DNA of 64,000 nt. Source: Cercis canadensis. Its lineage: Eukaryota > Streptophyta > Magnoliopsida > Fabales > Fabaceae. How positions within the stretch are numbered: position 1 is the first letter of the stretch; each line of letters opens with the position of its first letter. The translations under genes and the position numbers were made by a program. The notes beneath the pieces are model-generated. The model saw only the letters and a list, made by a program, of their open reading frames with translations. It searched no databases and was not told the DNA's origin. The stretch is taken from the NCBI GenBank assembly GCA_003255065.1, contig QAOA01000205.1, positions 220,063-284,062 on the forward strand, in the 5' to 3' direction. Shown here piece after piece: positions 1 through 11,400 of this stretch.

Positions 1-57
1 TTTCTGAGCCTTACTTTTTTTTTTTTACCATTGTAGTTTAATCCTGTCTTTTCACAG

Positions 58-557
58 GTTTACAAATCAGGGTCAGTTGGGCGCTCACTTGACATCTCCC
101 GGTTCAGCAGCTATCATGAACTGCGAGAGGAGTTGGCTCAGATGTTTGGAATTGAGGGGAAGTTAGAAGACCCTCTTAGATCAGGCTGGCAGCTTGTATT
201 TGTCGACAGGGAGAATGATGTTCTTCTCCTTGGAGACGATCCGTGGGAGTAAGTACTTGTTTCAATAATTCAATTGCACCTTATTATTTTTTCTGCACGC
301 ATTAGTCTCACGAGTCCTGACCTATTATTCTATCCTTGATGTGTTAAATATATAAAATACGCTAAAATAAATTATTTCACTTTTGCTGATATTCTGCTTT
401 GGCGTGTGGATTTCCTGCACTACCTTGCAGATCCTTTGTCAACAATGTCTGGTATATCAAAATACTTTCACCAGAAGATATTCAGAAAATGGGAGAGCAA
501 CCAGAATCTCAGGACCTTGTTTCCGGGCTACCGTCTGTTGGCTCACTTGAATACTGA
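58..557 (+). CDS. ARF8: Auxin response factor, ARF8/ARF6 type, last two exons (3' end only)
   Basis: Two exons are visible: 58-248 (acceptor ending ttcacag at 57, donor GTAAGT at 249) and 431-557 (acceptor ccttgcag, stop TGA 555-557). Joined in phase they encode about 105 residues of the C-terminal PB1 (Aux/IAA-ARF dimerisation) domain. It starts [16 protein letters not shown], with the basic-face lysine, and contains the acidic OPCA segment [17 protein letters not shown], then [15 protein letters not shown]. The short C-terminal tail ends GSLEY. These motifs are those of class A activator ARFs of the ARF6/ARF8 clade, nuclear transcription factors that bind auxin response elements and pair with Aux/IAA repressors through PB1. 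The DNA-binding domain, middle region and the miR167 site known in this clade would lie upstream of the window. ARF8 is preferred over ARF6 from the wording of the PB1 end; clade assignment is firm, paralogue less so. Confidence 0.85.
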
Positions 558-1996
558 GACAGTTTGTAGATGTATGGGATGTTGCTGAACATTCCTTAAG
601 GTTCCACGGTGAAGAGAAGTTCTACTACTACATGTTTGTTACTTCTGTGTGAACACTACCTATCTACCTTGCATATCTGAATATATTCTGTATCATCGAT
701 TTCACTTCACTCGCTTTGTTGAATCTATGAGAATTAATGAAAAGAACGTCTTGTGATAAGAAGATTAGGACAAACTTTTGTGCCAATTCTGAACTTTTGT
801 GCACTGAAAGTTAGAAATAGTGTTACTGCAATTGTAGCATTTCATTCACCTCTTGCATGAAACTTATGTACAGTAGAAAGAGCTAGAAAAGGCTGAATAT
901 TTCTACTTGGGCTTAACCTTGTGTCTTTTATGCTTGACACCGCTATTAGTGCTTACTTAGTTGAGTAATTGATTCTTCTCCTTATTCTGGGATTTTATTT
1001 GGGTATTACTGAAACGACCACAATCGCATTCATTTGAAAACTGAAACTACAATCTCCTATGAGTTGCACCAATAATTGTTTGGTAATGCAGGACTAGCCT
1101 TAAAAATTTTATACATGAATTATATTTTGATTTCTTGCGAAAAATTAATAATTTTGTGAACGTGATAAATGAACGCTAATGTATATTTGTAAATGACTTT
1201 TGCTTTTAGAGAAATGCTAAATATTCATTGAACAGAATCATAGAATAACACTGAAAATCTGCAGTGTACTAACTCCTTAGAAACCCCATCTTGCTAATCT
1301 GTGGGAAACACAGTTTACCTTTCCTTCCCACAAAATATTATACTTGATTTATGCATGGCAATTGACGTTTCTTAATATTTGAGAACATGAATTAGCTTCG
1401 TCTCACATTGTAAGCATTTAAGCCAGTGTAACTATTCATTGTACCATAAACATAAAACATTTAAATTAACTTGTTCAATGTCACGTTTTGTCCCCTTAGA
1501 TGTCTTGATCTTCTCTCTACGTGGTGATCCTGATTAATTAATTTCACTGAGTTTGTTTTGTTTCCTTGAATCGATTTCAATCTCAAATTCATCCATGTCA
1601 AGGCAAAAGGAGTATTCAGTTTTAACAGCACAAGCAAAGCAAGCAACTCTAATATTTATATTATCTTATGGTGCTAATATATTTATAATTTATGGATAAA
1701 TTACCATCTCAAATCATCAGCCTACCATTCTTGATGCGTGGAGTGAGAGGTTTTGTGAACCAAATCATCGTTGCAAATAGAAGACCAAGTGTAAAAGCAA
1801 GTTTATATAGCAATCCACCTTATATTCACCGAAAAACTATCTTTCCGATTTGCTCTATGTCCTTTAAAAAATTCCTCCGTGCTTGCAGCTCTCTAAACAG
1901 CGTTTTTGCTTCTAAATATCAATGAAAAAAACAATATTCAGACACTAGAGTTGGCAATGAAAACTGTACCAACATGTGAGATTTTCGACAAATATA
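558..1996. other. ARF 3' UTR and intergenic spacer
   Basis: The ARF 3' UTR probably occupies the first 150-200 bases after the stop. The rest is AT-rich spacer before the PPR gene. Short open frames here (for example 1692-1925 on + and 1461-1646 on -) show no recognisable protein motif. No RNA gene or repeat was recognised. Confidence 0.5.
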
Positions 1997-3619
1997 ATGA
2001 AGTCATGTTTGGCTCTAAGTTACATAAAATCAAGTCAGAGAGCAGTGTCACTCTTGGAGCATCGCCTCAGAATGACCCATATCAAGCAAATTCAATCCCA
2101 CCTCACCGTTTCAGGCAACATATTTGATCCCAACTTAGCAGGTAAAATTATCACATTTTGTGCAATTTCAGATGATGGTGATTTATGCCACGCTTACCAC
2201 CTCTTTCGTTGTTTGCCATTTCGAACCACCTTCCTTTGGAACACCATGATCAGAGCTTTTGCTGAAAGGAACGAACCCATCACTGCTTTTTCTTTGTATA
2301 CTAGAATGCTGGACAGTGGCTTCTTACCCAACAATTTTACGTTGTCTTTCCTCCTCAGAGCTTGTGCTCACCTCTCTGCTCTCTCGGTGGGGTTAATGCT
2401 CCATACCCAAATCATCAAGTTGGGTTGGGAATCATATGATTTTGTGCAAAATGGGTTAATACATTTCTATGCTACTTGTAATGTCATGGACCCAGCTAGG
2501 AAACTGTTTGATATGAGCATGAACAGGGATGTGATTACATGGACTGCTTTGATAAATGGGTATGCAAAATTGGGACAAGTTGTGGTTGCACGTGAATTGT
2601 TTGATCAAATGCCTGAAAAGAATTCGGTTTCTTGGAGTGCTATGATAACTGGGTATGCTCAAGTAGGTTTATTCAAGGAAGCTTTGGAGCTTTTCAAGGA
2701 TATGCTGGCTTCTGGGTATAGGCCAAATCATGCCGGAATTGTGAGTGCGCTAACAGCTTGTGCTTTTCTTGGTGCATTGGATCAGGGAAGGTGGATACAT
2801 GCATTTGTAGATAGAAACAGGATGGAGTTGGATAGGATTCTGGGTACAGCTTTTATTGACATGTATGCGAAATGTGGTTGCATTGAAACTGCTTGTGGTG
2901 TTTTCAGTAGGATGCCTGTTAGAGATGTTTTTGCTTTCACTTCTCTAATTTCAGGCCTAGCCAATCATGATCAAAGTGCAAGTGCAATTGAGTTATTTGA
3001 GCGGATGCAGCATGAAGGAGTTGAACCAAATGAAATTTCATTTATATGTGTGTTGAATGCTTGTAGTCGAGTGGGATTAGTGGATAAAGGTTTGAGAATC
3101 TTTGAAAGCATGAGGAAAACTCATGGGATCGAACCACAAGTTCAGCACTATGGGTGTTTGGTAGACCTCCTGGGGAGAGCAGGGTTGCTGGAAGAGGCAA
3201 AGAATGTAGTGAGGGAGATGCCAATGGAGCCAGATTCATATGTATTGGGTGCATTACTGAATGCTTGTAGAGTGCATGGAGAAGTTGAGTTGGGTGAAGA
3301 GACTGTTATGGGCTTGATCGAGCAAATTTTGGACCATGGGGGAATTCATACGCTTCTGTCAAACATGTTTGCTTCTGCAAACCAATGGGACGATGTGGCT
3401 AGAGTGAGGACAGGAATGCAAGAAAAGAAGGTGAAAAAGGTGCCTGGATGTAGTTCGATCGAAGTGAATGGTGCAGTTTGTGAATTTGTTGCTGGAGATA
3501 GCTCTCATTTTCTCATGGAAGAGATCGTGTTGTCATTGCTCAAGATTGACAAGCACTTGAAGTCTCTTTGTTTAGATGATGATGGTGATGACATTCAATT
3601 ATATGAACGAGTGCTGTAG
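1997..3619 (+). CDS. Pentatricopeptide repeat protein, PLS class with E/E+ C-terminus
   Basis: An intronless 540-residue protein made almost wholly of PPR motifs. Recognisable repeats include WNTMIRAFAERNEPITAFSL, WTALINGYAKLGQVVVAREL, WSAMITGYAQVGLFKEALEL and FTSLISGLANHDQSASAIEL, alternating in length as in plant PLS proteins. The C-terminus has the E-type segment (LNACRVHGEVELGEE, then VPGCSSIEVNGAVCEFVAGD) and ends without a DYW cytidine-deaminase domain. Proteins of this class bind organellar RNA one repeat per base and usually specify C-to-U editing or RNA maturation in mitochondria or chloroplasts. The frame opens upstream at 1976 with GTG, so the first ATG at 1997 (MKSCLALSY) is taken as start; the N-terminus is compatible with an organelle transit peptide. 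The coding frame is undamaged and of usual length. The RNA target cannot be inferred. Confidence 0.9.
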   Translation: MKSCLALSYIKSSQRAVSLLEHRLRMTHIKQIQSHLTVSGNIFDPNLAGKIITFCAISDDGDLCHAYHLFRCLPFRTTFLWNTMIRAFAERNEPITAFSLYTRMLDSGFLPNNFTLSFLLRACAHLSALSVGLMLHTQIIKLGWESYDFVQNGLIHFYATCNVMDPARKLFDMSMNRDVITWTALINGYAKLGQVVVARELFDQMPEKNSVSWSAMITGYAQVGLFKEALELFKDMLASGYRPNHAGIVSALTACAFLGALDQGRWIHAFVDRNRMELDRILGTAFIDMYAKCGCIETACGVFSRMPVRDVFAFTSLISGLANHDQSASAIELFERMQHEGVEPNEISFICVLNACSRVGLVDKGLRIFESMRKTHGIEPQVQHYGCLVDLLGRAGLLEEAKNVVREMPMEPDSYVLGALLNACRVHGEVELGEETVMGLIEQILDHGGIHTLLSNMFASANQWDDVARVRTGMQEKKVKKVPGCSSIEVNGAVCEFVAGDSSHFLMEEIVLSLLKIDKHLKSLCLDDDGDDIQLYERVL

Positions 3620-3871
3620 CCAGGAGCTGTATGTGCTATTTAAGACACTAAATTTTTGCACAGTGGGACTGTTCCGGGACATTGTCTAAAGCACCTGGAA
3701 TTACCATGCTTTTGATGTTGACTCATATAAGAAGCTTGAGTTGTTCAAATTTTGGATTACTTGTGAACAAACAGGAATAATGGAATATTGGAAACGCAAG
3801 TGTTTAAAAGTTTTAGGATGTATATTGCCTTCTTAGTTTCCTACCAAATGTGGGGAACTCGGTTTTTAGAA

Positions 3872-4211
3872 GAGTAAAATCATTTTTTAGTCCTTAAAAA
3901 ATGCAGCTATTGACAAATTAGTCATTGAATTATTATCCCGTCTGACAAATTAGTCATCTGGTACTTTAATGAGAAAAGTTCTGGACCCCTGCAGATCCAT
4001 TTCCTAAATTTCTTTCATTGATATTGCCTAGCTATATTTGAGCCCTCCATTTCTCATTTCAAGTCCTCATTTTTTTTTCATTAATTTTTCTTATCGGATG
4101 ACTAATTTGTCAGCGGAATAATAATTCAATGATTAATTTGCCACAGAAAATTTTTGGAGGACGAATTTATCAGTGACTGCATTTTTCAAAGACTAAAAAA
4201 GAGTTTTACTC
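3872..4211. mobile_element. MITE with about 110-bp terminal inverted repeats (Mutator-like type)
   Basis: The left arm starts gagtaaaatcattttttagt and continues with bases reading gacaaattagtcat. The right arm is its reverse complement with scattered mismatches and ends gagttttactc at 4211. The arms are about 110 bp each around a short centre, with no coding capacity. The ends resemble long-TIR Mutator-like elements, but the 9-bp flanks (tttttagaa and gaattatat) do not match, so the superfamily is inferred from TIR style only. It lies about 250 bp downstream of the PPR stop. Confidence 0.6.
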
Positions 4212-4817
4212 GAATTATATAAATTGAATGCAATTGATGAAAAACCAAATTGAGTGACGGACTAGGAAGCACGGATGCATGTTCGAGACTATGTGGACAC
4301 GGACACAGACACAGTCGACATGTGTCTAACACACGTACAAATGTGTTTAAATAAAAAATAATTTTTTTGGCTTGGACACACGGTTTGAACAATGCTTGTC
4401 ATTTTTTGCAATTTTTTTCTAGAAAAAAAGTATTTTTTTTTTTATTATTATCATGAAGAAGCTAACTTCTCACTTAATGATTATGAGATATAAAAGTGTT
4501 GTTAACCTCTCTCTTGATGAACCATAAATAGAGGCCATGATTTTTATTGATAATGGAGATAAAAATTATCATGAAAGGACTATTAAATCCAATCAACAAG
4601 ATTAACAAACTTTTTTTTTCTTTTATCAATAAATATGTTAAAAAAGGAATATATTAAAATAAATAGGTGATATCCCTTGACTATTTTTTTTGTTGTAAAA
4701 AGATGAATTAGAATGACTTAATAATATCCCTTATAATTATATTTATTTTGAAAAAGATATTAATATTTCATACAAGTAAAGTTTATATGCCTTTTAAGTG
4801 TTCAATCTTTTTATGTT

Positions 4818-4856
<39 letters not shown>

Positions 4857-6566
4857 TTGCATTTTTTAAAATTTCTTGTGTCCCGTATCTCGTGTTCTGT
4901 CCCGGATGATCGAATCTTGTCTTATTCTTGGATGCAACCAATAAAAGCAAATTGCACAAGTTTCATCTGCGTTTGGCTGATTATAACTCGCACCCTGCCG
5001 CAGGAAAATACCAAGCCTTGAAATTTATGCCAAACTTTAGCTAATAATAGCAGGAAAACATTAGAACATTCCAAGAACATAACCAAAAATAAGAACCAAA
5101 ACAAAGGGTCAGATAAATAGACTGACGATGAGAAAACGGGACAGGAACAGAGTGAGAATAATGTCGCATCAAATGTTAAACCCAACTCAAGTTCCAATGT
5201 CCATCACAATGAAGTCCCATCAAACAGCAAGAATTTCCATACTGGAACCTCTACCTTTCAAAAGCGTGATTCTTAATCATGCCATCACACTACCTCTAAT
5301 GTCTAAAAGACAACTTAAACATCCCTCCCTGCTACCATCTACTATCTTATAGAGTGGACATACAGTTGGGAATGAGAACTACATCATGTCTGCAAAATCC
5401 TATTATTCACAGCTAGAGATATTATACAGAGGATAATAGAACATTGTCTATTGGACAGATTTATAAGTACACCACAGTTCATGGCGGAATTCCAAATTCT
5501 TAATGCACATGAACACTGAATCAAACTATGGTTTAAATGTGCAACATCTACCATTCGCATGACAACATATCTCAATGAATTTTGCTGGTTTCCTTTCTTA
5601 AAAGTAGAGTTTGTTTGGGAGATACTATGGGGTTGCCGTAAAAATCTTTCCAGCTTGGGATTATACCAGTAAAGATTGAAGGGTCCCCCATTGAGAAGTT
5701 ACAAATCCTAGTATATACTTTTTCTTGCTTTTAAGTATATACTAGTAAACAGCTAAAAACTGGCACAAATGGAGGACCTTACATACATCTAAAAATCAAG
5801 TGCAGCCTCTATCAAATTAGTCAAGATCACAATAAGCAGGTTACAGCTCCCCATTAATCAGAATGGTCATTAAGTCCAAAAATTACATGTTTAGGAGAGG
5901 AATAGAGGGGTTAGTTATAATTTTCCCCGTTTTGGAATTTTTTAGTAAGTCGGAAAGAAAGCAATGGCTTGGAGCTAACCCTCCATAACCGCTCCACAAT
6001 CCAATTTTCTATTGCCCCCCAATATGGGGGTTTTGGAAGGAATGCTCTGTCTGCCTATCCTTTCCCTTACTCATCCAAACAAGAGAATCCCCTTAATCCC
6101 CTCCTTCCCTCTCGTTCCTTCCCTTTCCCCTCCAAACATACCCCTATGGTCAAGCAATTCTATAGAAGCTGTGGAAATAAAGTCCACGATTGATAATCAC
6201 ACACACACAGCATGATGGAACAGACATAGGGAGTAGATGATTGAAAAGAATAGAAAGATACAGTCTTTCAAGGTTCCGCATGAAAATAACTATAACGTGC
6301 TAATATCATCAACACTAGGATAAGCCAGGAAGAACGCTATGAATAACAGATAGCAGAAAATATATAAATAGACTAAATATTTCAGTGCTTATTACGTAGA
6401 TCATAAGCATAACAATAAACTGTAAACATATACTTGACAAACACTGATACAGGCCATAAGTTTGCCCATTTTCTATCCAATTTCACTATGATTATTAACA
6501 ATCCAAAATGGGGTCGCAAAGTCCATTGACCCACACAGAAAATGACGGTTATATAATTAGCTATTA
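4212..6566. other. Intergenic spacer with decayed repeat sequence
   Basis: No gene is supported. The stretch contains a TA microsatellite (4821-4853), AT-rich sequence with several T-runs, and a possible old MITE at about 5605-6146. The ends of that MITE read gtttgtttgggag and ctccaaacatac, weakly complementary. Open frames at 5128-5352, 5969-6215 and 4922-5197 show low-complexity translations without motifs. The last few hundred bases before 6567 would hold the 3' UTR of the minus-strand gene that follows. Confidence 0.5.
4821..4853. repeat. (TA)n microsatellite
   Basis: About 33 bases of uninterrupted TA dinucleotide in AT-rich spacer; a likely length-variable marker. Confidence 0.9.
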
Positions 6567-7205
6567 TCATACCCCTTCCTTGACTGGAGCAGGCACAGAC
6601 TCAGCAGCTGGAATCTTCACATACCCCATCTTCTTGGGGCTCTGAATCTCATCTTCTTCGTCATCAACGAAATCCCCATAAGAAGCACGATAATCATAGC
6701 TGTTAGAGAACATAGACCATACCAAGTACATAGTAGCAGCGGTAAGAGCGCCACATCCGACCCCAAAGAGCAAAGCCACAACAACGCTGAGAATGTCTTT
6801 GGTCCGATCACGGAGTGAGCTGAAGTCGTAGGATGAGAATCCGAAGGGGGGCCTTATCTGCGATGCCCTACGCTCAATTTCAACCTCCTCCTCAACGGAG
6901 TGGCCCTCGTGGCCAGGGAGCGCGCGATCGAAGAAGATCTCAGTTGCGAACGAGGGTTTATCGTTGTTGTTGTTGTTGTTGTTGTCTTCGTTGCTGATGA
7001 TGTAGACGGGGATGGATCTGATCTCAGTGAAGGCGGTGATGGTTCCCGAGGAAGGGTTTTGATCGGCGGGAAAATGGTGGTCACCACCGCGCCTGAAGGA
7101 GAAGGAGTAGGAGGAGATGAAGAAGGTTCTGCAGGGCCTTGCGTTGGCGGAGATGGAGAGGGCGAGAAGCCCGATGAGGACGGCGATCTGCGCAGTGGAA
7201 GCCAT
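6567..7205 (-). CDS. Uncharacterised plant membrane protein with signal peptide and one C-terminal membrane span
   Basis: The minus-strand ATG at 7205 is chosen because it opens directly into a hydrophobic signal peptide (MASTAQIAVLIGLLALSISA, residues 1-20, cleavage likely near ANA-RPC). The frame continues upstream to 7283 through a Ser-rich run that looks like UTR. The 212-residue product has a CRTFFISSYSFSF segment, a poly-Asn tract (residues 75-81, from a GTT repeat on the + strand), an acidic region (EEEVEIERR), one strong membrane span (about 138-166, ILSVVVALLFGVGCGALTAA) and an acidic cytosolic tail with DDEEDE and KKMGYVKIP. This layout resembles small plant-specific predicted transmembrane proteins of unknown function. 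I do not recognise a named family. It is intronless and undamaged. Confidence 0.75.
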   Translation of the reverse strand: MASTAQIAVLIGLLALSISANARPCRTFFISSYSFSFRRGGDHHFPADQNPSSGTITAFTEIRSIPVYIISNEDNNNNNNNDKPSFATEIFFDRALPGHEGHSVEEEVEIERRASQIRPPFGFSSYDFSSLRDRTKDILSVVVALLFGVGCGALTAATMYLVWSMFSNSYDYRASYGDFVDDEEDEIQSPKKMGYVKIPAAESVPAPVKEGV

Positions 7206-8363
7206 GACGGAGGAGGAGGAGGAGGAGACAGAGAGAGAACGGGAGAAGTAAATTGAATGGAGAGGGAAGCACCCCTGCTGCAAAAGGTATGGCGTTGGTC
7301 AAGGGAGGAGTCAAAGCCTTTTAACTTTCAATGATCCAATAGATTTACCCGTAGGTGCACAAGGGCCAAAACCAAAAGGTATAATTATTTATAGGTTTTA
7401 AAATTGTAATGTATTTATTGTTGAGTGTTTTTACTTGTCATATTCCCACACAAGTGCTTATAAGTATAGCCTCATTTATTAAATTTGCCCTTAAAAAAGC
7501 TGACATTTACGTCAATAATGTCATGACCAAAAAAAAAAACTTAATTATGTAATTAACATACAACTCTATTCGAATATAAAATTCACAAATTTTAAGACAA
7601 TTTTAATATTATTTAACTATAAATTGTGTGATATATAATAAAATAATTACATATATTTAATAGATAATAATTATATATATAAATGTAATAACTAAATGGC
7701 CTATGATTGAGTAATACTGAAGTCATTCTCAAGTTTTATGAGTTTTATATTCGAATATGAAATTATAGCTAAAATATCAAAAAATTATAAATGTAATAAT
7801 TGCTAGTTTTGGTGCCTTATTATGAATTTTTTTTTTATCAAGCATGTAGTTGCTTAGTTGGTTAGCCAAGTAATTTCATTTAGATATATATTATCATATG
7901 TTCATTACATTACTAATTTAAGTGTTAACTTTTTTTTCTTTTTTTTTTTTTTTGGTATGGGATTATGTGTTAGATTTTCAGAAACAAATCTTAATGTGAG
8001 GTTGTGTTTGTACCATGGGACAAACAATTGTGTGAATTAGGTAGTCAAAACACAATAGATATGTTATACTCTTACAATTTGTAAATAATTTTTCAAAAAC
8101 CCAAATAATTTACCCTGAAAAGTGATATTTTTACAGACATGTTTACTTGTGCCTGAGTTATGTGAATTGAGTTAAATAGGAAACTTTTTTTTTTTTTTTT
8201 AATTAGAATGACCTGAATTTGGATTATATCGCATATAATAGTTGTAACAAGTTTGTGAAAAATGTTGGTCCGTATATCATTATGACTTATGAGCATTGTT
8301 ATTCGCTTAAACAAAATTCACTGAATTTATTTACGAAGAACTTCATAAACAATACCAGTAGGG
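7206..8363. other. Upstream region of the membrane protein gene and AT-rich spacer
   Basis: The first 150 bases would hold the 5' UTR and core promoter of the minus-strand gene. The rest is very AT-rich with poly-T and poly-A runs. No gene, RNA or intact mobile element was recognised. It ends at the poly-T run that is the tail of the LINE. Confidence 0.5.
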
Positions 8364-8425
8364 TTTTTTTTTTTTTTGATTAAACAACGGGGCAAAAGCC
8401 CAAAACAAACAAAAACAGCAAACAC

Positions 8426-11400
8426 CTACAGAGGAACAGATCTAGGTGTAGCCACACCCATGCTGTCCTGCAACAAAAACTCCCTTACACAGATGGGAGG
8501 CTCCGAGAAGTAAATGACATCAAAACTACCCACGTGACCCTGACGGGCTAAAGAATCAGCGCACTGATTCCCTTCTCTAAACACATGCTTGATCTCAAGC
8601 TCCCATGCAAGATGTTGCATGTCTCTAATCTCTTTAACTAAGGAAAAACAGGGATGGTAGGAACTAGTGCAGCTTTGAATAAGCTGTATGCAGCACTGAG
8701 AATCTGTCTCAGCTACAACTTTTCGAAGACCCAAGGACCACGCAAGGCGGATACCAAGAATCAAGCCCCAAAGCTCCGCATAGGTGATAGAGCACTGACC
8801 CAGGTTAGTCATAAAACCAGCGATAAAAGCACCAGAAGCGTCTCTAAGTAGCCCTCCACAAGCCGCAGAAAGGGAAGACCCTAGCATGGAGCCATCGGTA
8901 TTCAGCTTAGTCCATCCATCCTTCGGGAACACCCAGGAAATATGCCTAGTCATGCGTTTGCCACCTTGTAAGCGGCCAATAATAGAACTATCATCCACTC
9001 CATAATCCTTAACTCTGGCCAAGATGTGGAAAACAAGGTCCCATTTGCCTATGGCTCTATCACTTTCAAAAACAAAAGCATTCCTGGCTTCCCACAACGA
9101 GTGCACTGCCACCCCAAACAAACAAGCCCAGTTAAGAGTATTTCTTCCCCAGTCCTTGCTTAAGTTCAAGAAAACCCAATCGTGGAGATGAAGACTAAAA
9201 AATTGTTGCCACTTCCCAGGGTGAACCAACCTCCTCCAAACAGTTGTTGCTGCATTACAATCCCGTAGGACGTGAAGGGTAGTTTCCAGTTCTTTACCAC
9301 ACTTAGCACAGATAGGGTCATCCGTAAGATGTCTACTGTATCTCCGAAAGTTTGTAAGAAGACTATCATGACTCACAAGCCAAAGGAAGGTCCGGATGCG
9401 TTGAGGCCCAACCCAACGCCAAAGCTTCTGAAACAACCCTTGTGTGACATCTGTAGCATCCTCGACCAGACTTGAATATGCTGACTTAAGGGAAAAATCT
9501 CCATCATGGGAATGATTCCAAGCTAACTGGTCCTCACCACCATTCACCACAGGCGGTTTAATACCAGCAATACGACGACAAATTTGCAGAGGCAGTAAGT
9601 TCTCTAGCATGGGCCAGTTCCAACCCCCAGACATGGAGACAAACTGAGCAACACTTGCTGCGTGCAAATCCTCCCCAATCTCCCTCAGCAAGTATGGAAG
9701 AAGAGAATGGATCCCCGAGACCCAGTGATCATTCCAGAAAGAAACCCCTTGACCATTCCCTAGCCGCCACACCAGACTTTTCTGCATTAAAGGCCAAGCT
9801 TTACACACTCCTTGCCAAGTATTCGAACTAGACGACCTCAGCTGGACCATGGGACGAATATCTGCCCCGCAATGGTACTTGCTCCTAAGAACTTGAACCC
9901 ACAAGCTATCATGCTTGCTAATTAAACCCCAACCCAACTTCATCATGAAAGCCATATTCACTTGTCAAGTGTGTCTTAACCCCAGCCCACCAACTGCTTT
10001 AGGGCGGCAAATAGTTTCCCAGTTAACCAGATGCAGTTTTCTTTGCTCTTGGCTGGCACCCCACAAAAAACTCCTGTTGTGCTTATCTATTTCATCACAA
10101 ATACTCAACGGAAAAGAAGAGGTCTGCATGGCATAATTGGGCATTGCGGAAATAACCGATTGGCAAAGAGTAAGACGACCCGCCAAAGATAGCGAGTTTG
10201 CCTTCCAAGTACTGAGACGCCTTATAACCTTTTCCGTAATATAGCTAAAAGAAGTCCTGGAGCTACGTTTATGCACCAAGGGAATCCCAAGATAAGTGCC
10301 TAGGTCACAAGTGACACCAATACCTAGTTTACTAGCAAGATCATTTCTGCGAATATGATTAACATTAGGAGAGAAAAAGACCTTAGACTTCTCAAAACTA
10401 ACCTTCTGCCCTGAACTGTCGCAAAAAAGCTTGAGGCAATTGTTCATGATGTCTGCTTGCTCCACAGAGGCTTCACCAAACAGAAAAATATCATCCGCGA
10501 ACAGAAGATGAGAAATAGGAGGGCCATTCCTGGAGAGAACCAGAGGTTTCCAATGACCATGAGAGATGGCAGAGTTAATAAGCTGAGATAACCGTTCAAT
10601 ACAAAGCACAAACAGATAGGGAGATAAAGGATCCCCTTGGCGAATGCCTCTGGTAGGCAAAAAATCTTCAGTCTTCGCTCCATTCCACACCACATTCAAA
10701 GAAGAAGACGTAATACAATTCCAGATTAAAGCAATAAGATTTTCTCCAAGCCCTACATCCACCAAGGTTTCCCTAATAAACTCCCATTTAAGCCTGTCGT
10801 AAGCCTTTTCCAAGTCAATCTTTATGGCCATAAACCCTTTTTTTCCCTTTTTTTTTTTCCTCATGCTATGGATTACTTCTTGGGCAATAATAATATTATC
10901 TAAACCCTGACGCCCAGGGATAAAACTACACTGGGCTGGAGAAATTACGTATCTCATCACTCGTCGCAGACGAGTAGCAATAATTTTCGTAATAGTTTTA
11001 TAAGCCACATTACACAAACTAATGGGTCTAAATTGAGAAATAGACTCCGGGGCCTCAACTTTAGGAATAAGAGTAATCAAGGTGTTGTTGATTTTCTTCA
11101 AATTCTCAGGTTGCTTTATGACCTGAGCTATCAGCGAAAAGAGAGATGGACCAATTACCTCCCACTGACTTTGAAAAAAAAGGGCATGCAAACCATCAGG
11201 TCCTAGGGCCTTCAACCCCCCCATACTGAAGACAGAATCTCGAATCTCTTCAAAAGAGATATTCCCATGAAGAAAATTAAAATCAACCTCTTGGATTCTA
11301 GGAAAACATCCTGAGATGATGAAAGGGACAAAAGAACCATCATCCATATAAAGATCTTTGAAAAAGGCAGTAGCCATAGTACACAGCCTGCTTTCATCAA

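Noticed and set aside
1692..2127. Two short frames upstream of the PPR gene
   Set aside because: No motifs; one overlaps the PPR start in another frame and would not precede it in a plant mRNA of known type.
4260..4920. Segment with ggacacggacacagacac and, 600 bp on, tgtcccgtatctcgtgttct
   Set aside because: Looked like a transposon with cacggacac-type ends, but the two ends do not pair convincingly and no duplication was found.
5605..6146. Possible MITE with gtttgtttgggag and ctccaaacatac ends
   Set aside because: The inverted match is short and imperfect; not enough to call an element.
6900..7256. 118-codon Gly/Asp-rich frame on the + strand
   Set aside because: Antisense to the minus-strand membrane protein; composition follows from the opposite strand's Ser/Asn codons.
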